DNA of 64,000 nt from positions 1,035,001 to 1,099,000 of the forward strand of contig WAEK01000012.1 in assembly GCA_011634665.1 (NCBI GenBank), written 5' to 3'. A program made the translations under genes and the position numbers. Shown here piece by piece: positions 27,910 to 38,341 of the stretch. Origin of the DNA: Mortierella sp. BCC40632. Its lineage: Eukaryota > Mortierellomycota > Mortierellomycetes > Mortierellales > Mortierellaceae. The notes beneath the pieces were generated by a model. That model was not told the DNA's origin. It ran no database searches and saw only the letters and a list, made by a program, of their open reading frames with translations. Every line of letters begins with the position of its first letter. The stretch's first letter is position 1.

Positions 27910-30900
27910 AAACTCTCGTGGGATTCTTTTTCTTCTAGTCCATGCCATCCAGGTCCGTGCCCACCGTGTGGAGGCCTAGGCCCGATCCAATCCTGCCACT
28001 GCGGCAACGAGACGTTTCAGCTGCGCTGCGTCGAGACGGATTTTACATTTCAGACGGGCAAATCCTGTACGAAGGTGTGTGAAGAATTATTGGGCTGCGG
28101 CAAGCATTCATGTACTTCTGTCTGTCATGCAGGATTGTGTCCACCTTGTGAAGTGTTGGAAGAACAACAATGTTATTGTGGTAAACACAGTCGAACCGCA
28201 CGTTGCGGTGAAGGTGAACCAAAGACGGTTTTGGTTGATGGACAAGAACAGATTGGATATTATCAGTGTGGCGAAGTCTGTAATAGGTAAGAAAAAACAA
28301 GCCCTCTCTCTCTCTCTCTCTCTTTGTTTTTCATTTGCAATGAGTAATCGCATGAGTCTTTTTATTTTATTTTATTTATTTTGATCCGATCATTGTTTTT
28401 GACACTAAACCACCCCACTTTCACAATTGCTATCTCTATAGGCTTTTAGCGTGCGGTCATCACCATTGTACAAAATCATGCCATCCACAGGATCAGGAAC
28501 CTGGAGAGTGTCCTTCTATGCCCGAGCGAGTGAAAACGTGCCCTTGTGGTTCCAAATCGGTTGATATCCTCCTCAAGGGTAATGCTCGTACCTCATGCAA
28601 GGACCCGATCCCGGTCTGCGGAGGCGTATGCAAAAAGGATCTCGCCTGTGGACATCGCTGTATGCAGAAATGTCATCTTGGAGCTTGCTCTCCTTGTAAG
28701 GTAGTGGTCAGTGTAGACTGCCGATGTGGCTCGACTCGTGTCCAGAGAGTCTGCTCTGAGATGGCCAGGTATGATGGTCAAGCACCCCGATGTGAGCGAC
28801 CCTGTCGAGCCCTGCGTGGATGTGGTAAACATCAATGCACGAACCGATGCTGTCCGGCAAAGAACCCAAACAAGACTACGAAGCATGATATGGCTGCGCA
28901 TGAAGCCCATGTCTGCACACTTGTTTGTGGCAAGAAGCTTCAGTGTGGCGTCCATACCTGTGAGATGCTTTGTCACAAGGGACACTGCAACCCATGCCTC
29001 AGTAAGTGTTTTTATGTTGTTGTTGTTAGTGGGATGAAGACTGTCCATTGTTTCCAAAAACTAACGAAGAAAAAAAAATGTTCTATTAGATGCTTCTTTT
29101 GATGAATTGTCGTGTGCTTGCGGTCGCACTGTTCTGTACCCACCTATTTCTTGCGGTACATCTGTTCCCAAGTGCAGATATAGTTGTACTCGAGTCCGCT
29201 CTTGTGGCCATGCTTCTCTTTCAAACCATCCTTGTCATCCAGACAGCGAGCCATGCCCCCCTTGTACCTTATTGGTCTCCAAGCAGTGCATGTGTCGCAA
29301 GTCTAGGATGCCTAATGTTCCCTGCTATCTCTCCAACCCATCCTGTGGCAAGACTTGTGGCAAGCGCCTCGATTGTGACCACACCTGCAACAAATCCTGC
29401 CACTCTGGCGAATGTGCAGCCCCACCCAATGATATCTGTGTTCAACCCTGTCAAAAACCCCGCAAGAGCTGCGGTCATCGATGCGGTGTTGCCTGTCATG
29501 GAATGGAGCCCTGTGCAGAAGATCAACCCTGTCAAGTCAAGGTCCCTTCGAGCTGCAAGTGTGGACACTTGGCTATGGAATCTCCTTGTAATGCCACGAC
29601 AGAGAATCCATGGGATGGTAAGCCTAGGGTGATCAAGTGCAACGACTATTGCTTGATTGCTGAGCGAAACAAGCGAGTCGCACTTGCGCTGGATATTGAC
29701 GAGAGTGCAACTACAAAGTAAGGATTGATTCTTTTATTACTTTTTCTCATGAGGAATGCTCGCTACAAGCTTGTCGATTCTTTTTTTTTTTTCTTGTCAC
29801 TAACACTATGTATTTGTTTTTCTTTTTCTTTTTCTCAGGGGACCACGCATTCCAGAATATGACCTGTATCTTTTGGATTATGCTTCGGTCAACATTGAAT
29901 TTACCCTCAAGATTGAAAAGCAGCTTGCAGAATGGGTCGCCGATACGACCAAACCCAATCTTTATTTCTCTCCGATGAAGGGTCACCGTCGCAAATTTGT
30001 TCATGAACTGGCTGCTCACTACAATGTAACCTCGGAGAGCGTCGATGTCGAACCCTATCGTAGTGTGACAGTCCGGAGGTTAATGGACACATCAGTTCCC
30101 GACTTTTTGCTGTCCAAGGCATGTCGCAACAAACGACCTCCTGCGGCCTCGACAAACACGGTCGGGGTGGAACAGCTCCGAAAGACATCCGTCAAGGAAC
30201 CTGTCAATGCCATTTATCTTCATGATTTGGCCTTTGGATTGACACGCCTGGAATTGGCAGCACAGTTGGCGCCTATCTTTGGCAATATCAAGTATGGTAT
30301 TCGATGGTTGACGGATGATGATGCAGTGTTGGTACCTCATCCAGGATCGATGCAGATGGATGAGCTCGAGGTAGTTCTGACGCGCCTTCGAGCCGGTATC
30401 AAGGTGCTCGCTACCAAGGGCAACCTCTGTGAACGTGTTGGGCTCTGTTGGGTGAACCGAGAAGGAGAGGTTGTAGGTCAGACGAATGTTGGAGGATCGC
30501 AATCGAAACGATTCTTTAATAACAACCCACAGGGCAATGCATGGCTCAAGAAGCCAGCACCACCCAAGATTGAGAATGCTTTTGCACTCTTGGATGATGA
30601 TGAACGGATTGCGGCAGCCAAGAAGGCAGAGGAAGAACGGATTTTCAAGGCCAAGGAAGCTGCAGGAACGTTGAGTATGGAGGCATGGGAAGAAGATAGT
30701 GCGCCTAGTTCGAGTGCATTCAAGCCGGCTGTTATGGCTGCTGCTCCATCCCTTGCCTCTTCTTCTTCTACCTCTGCCTCTGCTTCCACGATGATGGGTG
30801 AAATGTCGTCGTCGTCGTCGTCATCAATGATGATGAGCAAGTCAGCTCTTTCGGAGGATTTGACCAAGTTTGTTGTGGTCGAGGCTGGCGAGTTTACAGG

Positions 30901-31198
30901 CGAGGTAGTTGATGATTGGCAAGAGCTTTTGGATGACGATGAAGAGGAGGAGGAAAGGAAGAAGGAAGAGGAGGAGGAAGTCAAGAAAGAAGCAAATGTT
31001 ACTCCAGAAGAGGCACCCAAGGCAGAAAATGAGACTTTGTCCAAGGAAGCAGAGATGGAACTGCTGCACACAGAGGGTTCGTCTTTGGGAAAGGAAACGT
31101 TGGTGGATGCTGCTGCGGATGCTGCCAATCAATTGATCATGACAAAGAGTGATGATGAAGTGGTTGTGGTGAGCCAGATTGAGAAACCGGATGCATAG
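26346..31198 (+). CDS. FAP1: NFX1/FAP1-type zinc-finger protein with PAM2, RING and R3H domains
   Basis: Six in-phase exons: 26346-27471, 27590-27773, 27939-28286, 28442-29001, 29090-29717 and 29839-31198, for 1401 aa. Residues about 37-48 fit a PAM2 motif (SKLNPDAKDYVP), the site by which NFX1 proteins bind poly(A)-binding protein. A long Ser/Arg/Gly-rich region follows. A RING-type Cys/His cluster starts at about 338 (CMVC, then NCQVCWAAFHLDC, then CPGCQ). A series of NF-X1 zinc fingers with the CGKH.C....CH.G.C.PC pattern runs to about 930. An R3H domain at about 996-1030 has the RRKFVHELA motif. Then comes the conserved C-terminal part and an acidic Glu/Lys tail. Yeast FAP1 binds Fpr1; animal NFX1 regulates transcription and mRNA. 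The start at 26346 is preferred over 26271 because the extra residues look like leader sequence. Confidence 0.94.
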
Positions 31199-31675
31199 AC
31201 CAAGAATATTATTCTTTTGCACTTTTTTTTTCTATCTATTTTCTTTCTTTTACTTTCTTTTCTCTCTCTCTCTCTCTCTCTCTTTGTATTGCTTAGAAAG
31301 CTAGCTGAGTAATGAATACATAAACTTGCCTATTAAAATGGTACTGGCTGATAAAAGGAATTTGACGCGTCTTTACTAGTCCTCCTCCTACAGGTGCAGC
31401 AAAGCTTGTAGAGTTTTGTATTGTCCGGGGGGTCATATGATAGATGTGAATCCCAGAATCAGCAAGTAGTTTGTAGATCACTGTCATTTTGATGGTATCA
31501 AGTCGTCCGGAGACTTTTTTTTTTGTTGTTGTTGTTATTGCGGCTGTTATTGTTGAATGATGGTATTATAGATGATCCAGACTTAGAACAAACGACTGGC
31601 TCCTCCTGAAGGCCGGTCCCAAAAAATACTCAACTACATCTTGGACATAGCATTAAAACTGTTATTAGGAAATAC
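31199..31675. other. Intergenic after NFX1-like gene
   Basis: Starts with a T-rich and (CT)n run (31225-31285), then unremarkable sequence. No gene recognised. Confidence 0.6.
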
Positions 31676-31885
31676 TATATTTTTTTTCTCTTGTCATGCT
31701 ATGTCAATAGGACCATTTTTTGCAGGGCTGTGATCGGGCACCCTTTTCTGTTGGAGTATTTCTTTCTCCTGGCATGTCAAACACACCTTTGTTTACAGGC
31801 GGTGGCAGACCCTTTTCTGCTGGAATATTTTTTTATCCTGGCATTTCAATCGCACCATTTGAGACAAACAGTGGGAGACCCGTCT
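31676..31885. repeat. Three degenerate tandem copies of a roughly 69-bp unit
   Basis: Unit boundaries repeat the words acccttttctg(t/c)tgga, (g/a)tattt(c/t)ttt and ctcctggcat or atcctggcat. The three copies start near 31676, 31742 and 31812. The spacing of about 69 bp is a multiple of three, so one short plus-strand frame (31691-31951) carries a repeated PFLLEYFF block. I do not recognise the peptide, and I regard the DNA repeat as the safer call. Confidence 0.7.
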
Positions 31886-32017
31886 CTGATCACTAAGGGA
31901 CCTCATCGCATGATTTTCTTATTTGCTTTAATAAATATACTGCAAGGGTGAGATAGCAAACGGTGCACAGAGAGCAAGAAGACTAAAGTGTGATCTATCT
32001 TTTTTCAGTACTAAATG

Positions 32018-34273
32018 CTACCGTGATAGTCTTGAAACCTCCTGCCTTAACTTTGGGATGACAACTTTGTTGTTACAATCGTACAAACCGTTCGAAATGG
32101 TAGCTGCAAGTTGACGCAAATATTCCTCTAGGTCAGCGGGAACGCCATCACCAATTATGTTGATCTCATTCTTGTCTCCAAATAAGTCTAAGATCAGGCG
32201 TAGGAATCGATGGCATGACGAGCCAGGACGAACCTTTTTTAAAACATCGACTATCAGTGCCTTCTGCAAAACAGCTTCTCTGCCTTTTGCATTCACCTCC
32301 TTGGCGATTCGGGACATAACTGATGACGCTTGAGAAGTATCAGTGGTCCCGGGAGAGATCATCGACAGGGTAAATATAGTTGCTGCCTGAGCAGAGATCA
32401 TATTGGTGATAAAATGAGAGGGTGCCCGGCCCATTCGGTAAGAGTGCTCCGAGCAAAGATTAGAGCGGATCTGCCGGAGGTGGTCGACTTCAAACCGCGG
32501 GATGTACTGGCCAGAAGCAATATCGGATGCCAAATCAAATGAGCGCTTGTCGATAAATATTCTTACTTCCTCATTACCGACGATAGGAAAGGCACTGCAA
32601 CAACAGCCAGCACAAAACCCACGATCAGAAGAACAGTGCTTGTCCACTCTCCAAACCTCAGTGATCAGGATATTGAAGGTCTTGCAGCCGATTACAAGTC
32701 GGTGATCATTCTTGTCGTTCATTATGTGACATAACAAAGCGTGAGGGTACAGACCGCTGGTTGATGGCTGAGAGACTGAAGAAACGCTTTGCCCAGTGCA
32801 GATCGGCCTTTCAGCGTGGACATCAATGTCAAGACCTCGGCCGTACGATTCAGTAACCAAACAAAGTGCGGACTGTCTATTTACTGGATTGTAGATAACA
32901 CAACCAGCAAACAGGACGGCGGTAGCATAATTCAGAATGGGCGTCTCAACCCAACAGCTAGAAATTAGGTTGTCCCAAGCTTGCGGAAGACGCTGGCACT
33001 TTGGAAACTCGATCCAAATTGAACGAGATAACATCGCCTCATATGGGGAATCTGCCAGAAGCGACAGTAGACCGTCAGCAGGCTCGATTTGAGAAGGAGC
33101 CTCTCGAACGCCAAGGTCCTTGACCGAAAAGTTCAACTCTACACCAAGTCTCACAATGCCCTGCTCTGGATGAGGAACCGACACCACGGCTGATGTTTGC
33201 AAGCGCTTTGCTGCACTTGACAGCAAGCTGGGAGACGGAGATCCTTTTTGTTTTAAAGTAGTAAAGGAGTCAGTCGTCACGTTCACAAATAGCTGCAATG
33301 TCACGACGATAATAGAAAAAATTAGACTCACTTTTATCGAAAGGGGCCAGGCTGTTGTAATTGGGTAAATAGCCTAGAGCAAAGAAGAGATGAGGAGAAG
33401 GCAAAAGGTCAGTGCGAATGCTTTTCGTCCCGATAAGTAGAGATTCATATTAAGTGAAACTTACCAGAACTGTCGCTGGTTTGAGAAAATCGAAAATCGT
33501 CCGCACATTCAATGACCACTGTGTCATCAGCATTTTTGGTATCCTCAACATCCTCTGTATCCTCAGTGTCTTCAGAAGTATCGGCTGCTTTGTTTATGGC
33601 TCCTGTGGGACATTTAACAGGGAAATGTCTTTTAACAATCAATGTAACATGAACTTTTTGATCATTACTTTATTGACACGCACAGCAAAACTTACTTGCA
33701 GAGACTGTGGATTCAAAAGATTCATCAGCGACAATAACTGAGAACCTTTCCAGAAGAGCGGTAGCAGCAACATGGACTAATAAAAATGGTAAAGTGAACT
33801 TAGAAAATGGAATGAAACGCAGAGAATGTCTTGAACTCGGAACGTAGTTTGATTTGTCTTACATCGTTTATCGTCAGCAAGGCTCTTAGCAGCAATTCTG
33901 CCTTCATCCGTGACAACTTCAAAAGAGAAACGAAAGAGTTATTCACTGAGATGCAAATCACTTCTCATCTGAAGACTTTTTACAGATACTTACACCAAAG
34001 GCACTGCATTTTCATCAAGTGGCGGGTAAAAAATGACTCTCTGCCCGCACATAATACTTGACATCTCAAACATCGCAACCCAGCTTTTCCCATCAAAACC
34101 TCAGGGACGGCGTGGGCTCGAAACTTTCCAACTTCCAATATGGCGTCTTTGTGGCAGTTATATCTGTGTTGACGAAGTGCGGGTAATGTACCGGATTGTG
34201 TGCAACCTCCTATCTTGCATATTTGCTCTGGTTTCTCTGGAGGCATTGCCGTTTGATCTTTTGTCTTGGGCAT
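32018..34273 (-). CDS. Unrecognised protein with N-terminal zinc-finger-like pair (family member A)
   Basis: Minus-strand gene that I assemble from six exons, highest coordinate first: 34273-33994, 33916-33863, 33776-33696, 33602-33465, 33351-33332 and 33292-32018. All have GT-AG borders and consistent phase, giving about 615 aa. The N-terminus shows C-x4-C then H-x4-CH (ICKIGGC, QHRYNCH), then a second Cys pair (LRCLRC) with RHLMKMQC, like two degenerate C2H2 fingers. Exon 4 is acidic with repeated EDTED. The large last exon (about 425 aa) has no domain I can name; it contains a Cys cluster GFCAGCCCS. The final intron, 33293-33331, is only 39 nt and in frame, so it may instead be coding. Members B (36596-37277) and C (44207-44976) share the N-terminal layout. 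Confidence 0.65.
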
Positions 34274-35324
34274 GACAGAGTTTGAGGAAGAAAAGAGAGT
34301 GTTTTAATTCTCTGACCTTGGAAGCGTTCTCACATCGCCACCAAAAAGAGAGGAAGAGGTTTTTGTCCTGTTTTTTTAGGGGCGAAAACAAAGTCGACTT
34401 GGACGTCTCCCAAGGGGTGGGAGCGATTTTGTGGGTCACTTGACAAAGACGGCGCTCTTGGCTGCTCATGGCTGATGGCAATTTCATGGGTCACCAAACA
34501 AAGTCGACATTAGCAAATGAAGAAGAGTTCAATGTTTTCTTGGTGCGGTTAACACAGACGACGCCAAAGTCGTTTTGAGTGTCACCCACAGAGAAGTGAC
34601 GCTGAAAATGGATCCCTCTCCCCTCAGGATCGTCACCCATGCCCCGGCTCTCCTGGAGGGTCTGACGCCGAGGAATGTTCATAAAGTTTTTTTTTTTTTG
34701 CTTTTTTTTAAAATAAATTTTTAAATCAAATACCTCTTGCTTGCGAACCAAACAACAGGTAGAGATCGTGAAGAAAGGGATGCAAAAAAGCGACCGCTCC
34801 TCTCTGGACGCAAAATATGCGACGAAACCATCTGTCCAAAGTGCGTTGTGTCCACCGTTGTCGCCGGTCGCAAGAGGTCACTCCACCGTTGTCATCGGAG
34901 GCAAGTGCTTTGAACCTCTCCACCCTTTTGCGCAGGAATTTTTTTTTGTCCTGCAAAAAAACCGTTTGTGTTAAGGTCAAGTTCTGTAAAAATAGGGCCG
35001 ATGGATTTTGTTGATATTTTGTCACCAACAGCATGAGTGTCCATTCTCTGGCCCAGTTGCAATACATTAACCGCAGCCATATTTTGAGAAGGAAGACGCC
35101 CCAGAGTGTCGTGTCCATTATATAGTAAAAAGAGTTGGCAGCCCAAATAAACCACACCCAATTTATCAATCTGATCACAGGAAATGAGAGGGAAGGAGTG
35201 GCTGTATCGGATACTGACAGTTGAGCTCGAAGAAAGAAAGAAAGAAGAAACCTCTTTTTTTTTTTTTTTCTTCCTTTTTTCCTCTTCTTGGTTTAATCTC
35301 CCATTTCTTTTTTTGCCCCGCCTC
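34274..35324. other. Shared upstream region of gene A (-) and HSK3-like gene (+)
   Basis: About 1 kb between divergently transcribed genes, so probably two promoters. The word caaagtcg recurs (near 34392, 34500 and 34566), beside variants of gggtcac, and could be a regulatory repeat. The HSK3-side leader contains T and GAAA runs. No further gene supported. Confidence 0.5.
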
Positions 35325-35869
35325 ATGTCTGGATACACATCCTATGCTGCACCTGGGCTGACCTCGACCTCGACTTCTGGATCCGTATTGAATTCATCTC
35401 TACCACCCACATCCAGAGCCACTCAGTACACTGTCTTGAATGCGTCCCTAGAGAGATTGCAGGCCAATCTGGACAAACTAGAACAGAATGTCGGGGTCAC
35501 GGTCGTTCATTCGGAATGGACCAAACGACTGTTGACGATCCATTCTTCATTGTAAGCAACTAGGCATGGCTTGCATGTCATTCTTTTTATTTTTCTTATT
35601 TTTTTTTGGAGGATTGTAACTTTGGAAGAAAGAAAGAAAGGCTGCAAGCTGACACTTTTTTTTTTTTTTTCTCTTTTTCTTTTCCTACGCGATATCGCCA
35701 TACTCTCTCTAGAATGATGGCATCGTCCAAGGTTTTGAAGGATGAAGAAGAAAAAAAGAGGATACTGGTGGTCAAGAGAGTTCATGATACAACAAAAAAA
35801 AAAAAAAAATTGCGATGCTATCGAAATTCATTTTTTTTCTTTTTTGTCCAGACATCAATTCGGGATTGA
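35325..35869 (+). CDS. HSK3: DASH complex subunit Hsk3-like protein
   Basis: Hsk3 is a small subunit of the fungal DASH/Dam1 ring that couples kinetochores to microtubules. Exon 1 is 35325-35551, exon 2 starts at 35713, and the junction completes a Leu codon. The core reads LERLQANLDKLEQN, then HSSLMMASSKVL across the splice, which fits the Hsk3 pattern of a short coiled coil followed by a conserved hydrophobic-Met-Ala-Ser-Lys-Val block. A roughly 35-residue Ser/Thr-rich extension precedes the core. The C-terminus after KVLKDEEE is uncertain: the frame runs on through A- and T-rich DNA to 35869 and may be cut by another intron. Yeast Hsk3 is about 69 aa; this would be up to about 127 aa. Confidence 0.72.
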
Positions 35870-36595
35870 CATGCATCACACAGTCTCTCGGCTTTCTCCG
35901 TCCCTTGTCTTTTTCTCTCTCTCTCTCTTTCTCTCTTTCTTTCTCTGTCTCTCCTTTGCAATATCGACACACAAATCTGTTCTGCTCGGTCATTGTCTTG
36001 GAGAATAAAGAATATGGAACCAGAGACGATTCGCGTTCAGTCGACATCCTTTTTGCTTGTTTGGAAAAGTTCAGGAGGAAGGGACCCTTGTCTCGCCACT
36101 CTTGGATCAATAGACGAGAGACTTGTTGACACAAACAATAAAATCGTTAGCAGGAGAGGGTTTTTTTTGAATCCTATGGAAGAGAAGTATCCGACAGAGT
36201 TCTGACGAACAAGCCGCTCTCTCTCTTCTCTCAGGAGACTTCAGTGCCCCCTCTCCCGTTAGTTCGTCTGGATTGATGAGGAAGGGTGCACTGCAATTAG
36301 CAGGAAGACTACTGCAGCAAAAAAACCCCCGAAAAGGGAGAGGGGGGAGGGTGAACCCAACCATTCATGTCAAAAGTTGAGACTATCACTCAAAGGTACA
36401 TTTCTCCAGAAAAAAAAAACGAAGTTCGCAGAATCGTTCATCAACAGCTCTTGTGGAACCAATAGGTTAGCAAAAAGAACACACATAAACACACACACAA
36501 GTTTTATTTGTTAAAGATAGGAAAGTATCTGGTTGGTATCTCGATCAAAGTAGATCTCTCTCTGCTTGTAAGGTAGGCTTCTCTGCTTCTGAGGC
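35870..36595. other. Intergenic between HSK3-like gene and gene B
   Basis: Contains a (CT)n run (about 35912-35950), a G-rich patch near 36335-36352 and otherwise unremarkable sequence. The two neighbouring genes converge here. No gene recognised. Confidence 0.6.
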
Positions 36596-37277
36596 CTATG
36601 CTTTCTGTGGAGAGATGGGTCTTTTCTGTTGAGAAGTTGGACTTTTCCGCTGAGAATGGGATATAAATTCCTCCGTTTTAATAGTACGCTTATCAAGCTC
36701 CTTCCTTAACTCTTCCATCATCCTCATTACGTTATTAGCTCGTTCCTTTTCTTGTTGAGGCTGTTGTTGTTGAAGTTGTTGTTTTTGGGGTTGCTGCTGG
36801 GGTTGTTCTTGCAACTGCAGCTGTTGTTGATGAAGCTGCTGCTGTTGCCGTTGTTGTTGGAGAAGTTGCTGAAGGTAGACTCGAAGATCAAATTCTTCCT
36901 CATTGACCCCTGCGCTGTGTTGGGTTATGGTGGCGGTGGTGGTGCTGTCCCAATAGCCTCCACCGTTTCCGTCGTTTGTCCCAGCTGCCCTCATTGTCTT
37001 CAATATCTCTATTGTCGTTACCCGCTGAGGCGATACGAAATGTTGGCAACTGTGGTGGGTTTTTAAAGTCAAGGACAACGGTGCAGTCTCTTTGGATATG
37101 CCGTCGTATACCATCTCTACTGGGAAGGGTCTTTTGGCTAACACACATGTATTTCATGGATTGACGCGTATTCTGATCGATTGTCACTATTAATCTTGTT
37201 CTTGGACATTTTGTCTTCATGGCCTTGTCTTTGTGATAACTAGATAAATGGCTTGACGCGGTTTTGGGAGAAGGCAT
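36596..37277 (-). CDS. Small zinc-finger-like protein with Gln-rich tail (family member B)
   Basis: Two exons on the minus strand, 37277-37022 and 36909-36596, with GT-AG borders and matching phase, for 189 aa. Residues 1-65 include SHLSSYH, then CPRTRLIV and KYMCV, ending GIRRHIQRDC. This matches member C inside the transposon (SHWRACH, CPFTNKTV, KFTCVC, SVRRHYESC) almost position by position. The second exon is a Gln-rich coiled-coil-like region (LQQLLQQQ onward), then MRMMEELRKELDKR and a basic tail. Function unknown. A possible first finger before residue 1 could be lost or in a missed exon. It sits just left of the decayed transposon fragment at 37665-37860, suggesting a link with mobile elements. 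Confidence 0.6.
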
Positions 37278-37361
37278 GGCGATGGTAGGCAGTAGTTGGG
37301 ATGAGTGAAAAGCAAATGAAAACGAGGCGAGAAGCGATGGTGACGAGATTTAAAATCATCG

Positions 37362-37393
<32 letters not shown>

Positions 37394-37664
37394 AAGAAAG
37401 AAAAGAAAAGAAAAGAAAAGAAAAAGGTGTTCTCTCTCCTCCAGGTACCCAGTTTTTGTGAGCGTGGGTTGAGTGCCCCAACTTGTAATTTATTTAGGTT
37501 TTTTGTAATCCTTTGATAGGGATGATCGTTTGACGCCTACTATCACAAAGTACTAGGAGATGGGGTCTAGGATTTGTTCCCCCAAGAGCCCAAGAAATAA
37601 GGGTCTTTTTGCACTCAGTCGCTCCTTATAATTCCTGGATAGAAGTCGTGCCTTAATCTCTCTC
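37278..37664. other. Intergenic, poly-A/AAAG rich
   Basis: A roughly 30-nt A run and an AAAG/AAAAG tract (37363-37426), then non-coding sequence up to the transposon remnant. No gene. Confidence 0.6.
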
Positions 37665-37860
37665 ATACGCTCCTTTGGCTCGCCTTGCCTAACAGAGTCG
37701 GTCAATGAGTTTTGCTACTTTTCTGGGTCTTCTCGTTAAGATTTTGTTTTGCCGGCGTGTGTCCCTCCAGCTTCCTACCCTATCCCTCTCTTTCACTCTC
37801 AGACCCATTGGTTGATGGCTTCTTGGTCTTATCAAGAGGCAAAATGACAATCCCGAAGCA
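37665..37860. mobile_element. Truncated older copy of the same transposon family
   Basis: This flank, lying outside the intact element, matches the subterminal DNA inside its right end (45185-45310, reverse complement) and the interior of the small element at 54122-54617. Shared words are ggctcgcc, cctaacagagtc, gttgatggct and tcttatcaag. It ends with aagaggcaaaatgacaatcccgaa, a degraded terminal repeat. The 7.6-kb element therefore lies beside, or inserted into, an earlier copy. Confidence 0.7.
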
Positions 37861-37864
37861 GGCA

Positions 37865-37874
37865 CAGTCTTTAG
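37865..37874. repeat. Left target-site duplication of the 7.6-kb transposon
   Basis: The ten bases cagtctttag directly precede the left terminal repeat and recur exactly at 45503-45512 directly after the right one. Because of G/C runs at the border the true duplication could be 8 to 10 bp. This fits the 8-11 bp typical of Mutator-like elements. Confidence 0.9.
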
Positions 37875-37997
37875 GGACAAAGCTAAACTTCGGGACTCCC
37901 GAACGTTAGTTATCGTTCGGGACTGTCATTTTGCCACTTAAAATTCGGGACCCACAACCTCTTAAAATTCGGGATTGCGGTCGCTTAAAATTCGGGC
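37875..37997. repeat. Left terminal inverted repeat
   Basis: Starts ggacaaagctaaacttcggg. It contains an internal palindrome built from cccgaacg and cgttcggg around ttagttat, then three spaced copies of taaaattcggg, which are candidate transposase-binding sites. It pairs with the reverse complement of 45381-45502, with one C/T difference near the tip, one T/C difference in the palindrome loop and a one-base T indel. Confidence 0.95.
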
Positions 37998-38341
37998 TGC
38001 CACGTCATAAAATTCGGGATTGTAAACTTCGGGAGCAATTTACATCTTTCGTGTCTACGTGTTCTTGCTTTTCGTTATTTTTTTTTTTTTACGCGGGTTT
38101 CCCTGCGATGCTCTGGCTGTCAGTGCGATGTTGTGCACTCCCAGGGTGATAGTGCAGGTCCCAGGTAACGATTATGGGCTCTCAAACAAAAAAAAGTAAC
38201 GGACAAAACAAACAAACAAAAAACAAATAAATAAATAAATAAAAAAAAAAAAAAAAAAAGATCATCAATCTTTTTGACCTACCACAACCACCCGCCCTGT
38301 CACATCCACCCGCCTAGCCACAACCACTTCCAAGAAAAAAG

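Noticed and set aside
27834..27979. Open frame through the poly-T intron of the NFX1-like gene
   Set aside because: It is intronic; the exon junction 27773/27939 keeps the Cys/His finger pattern.
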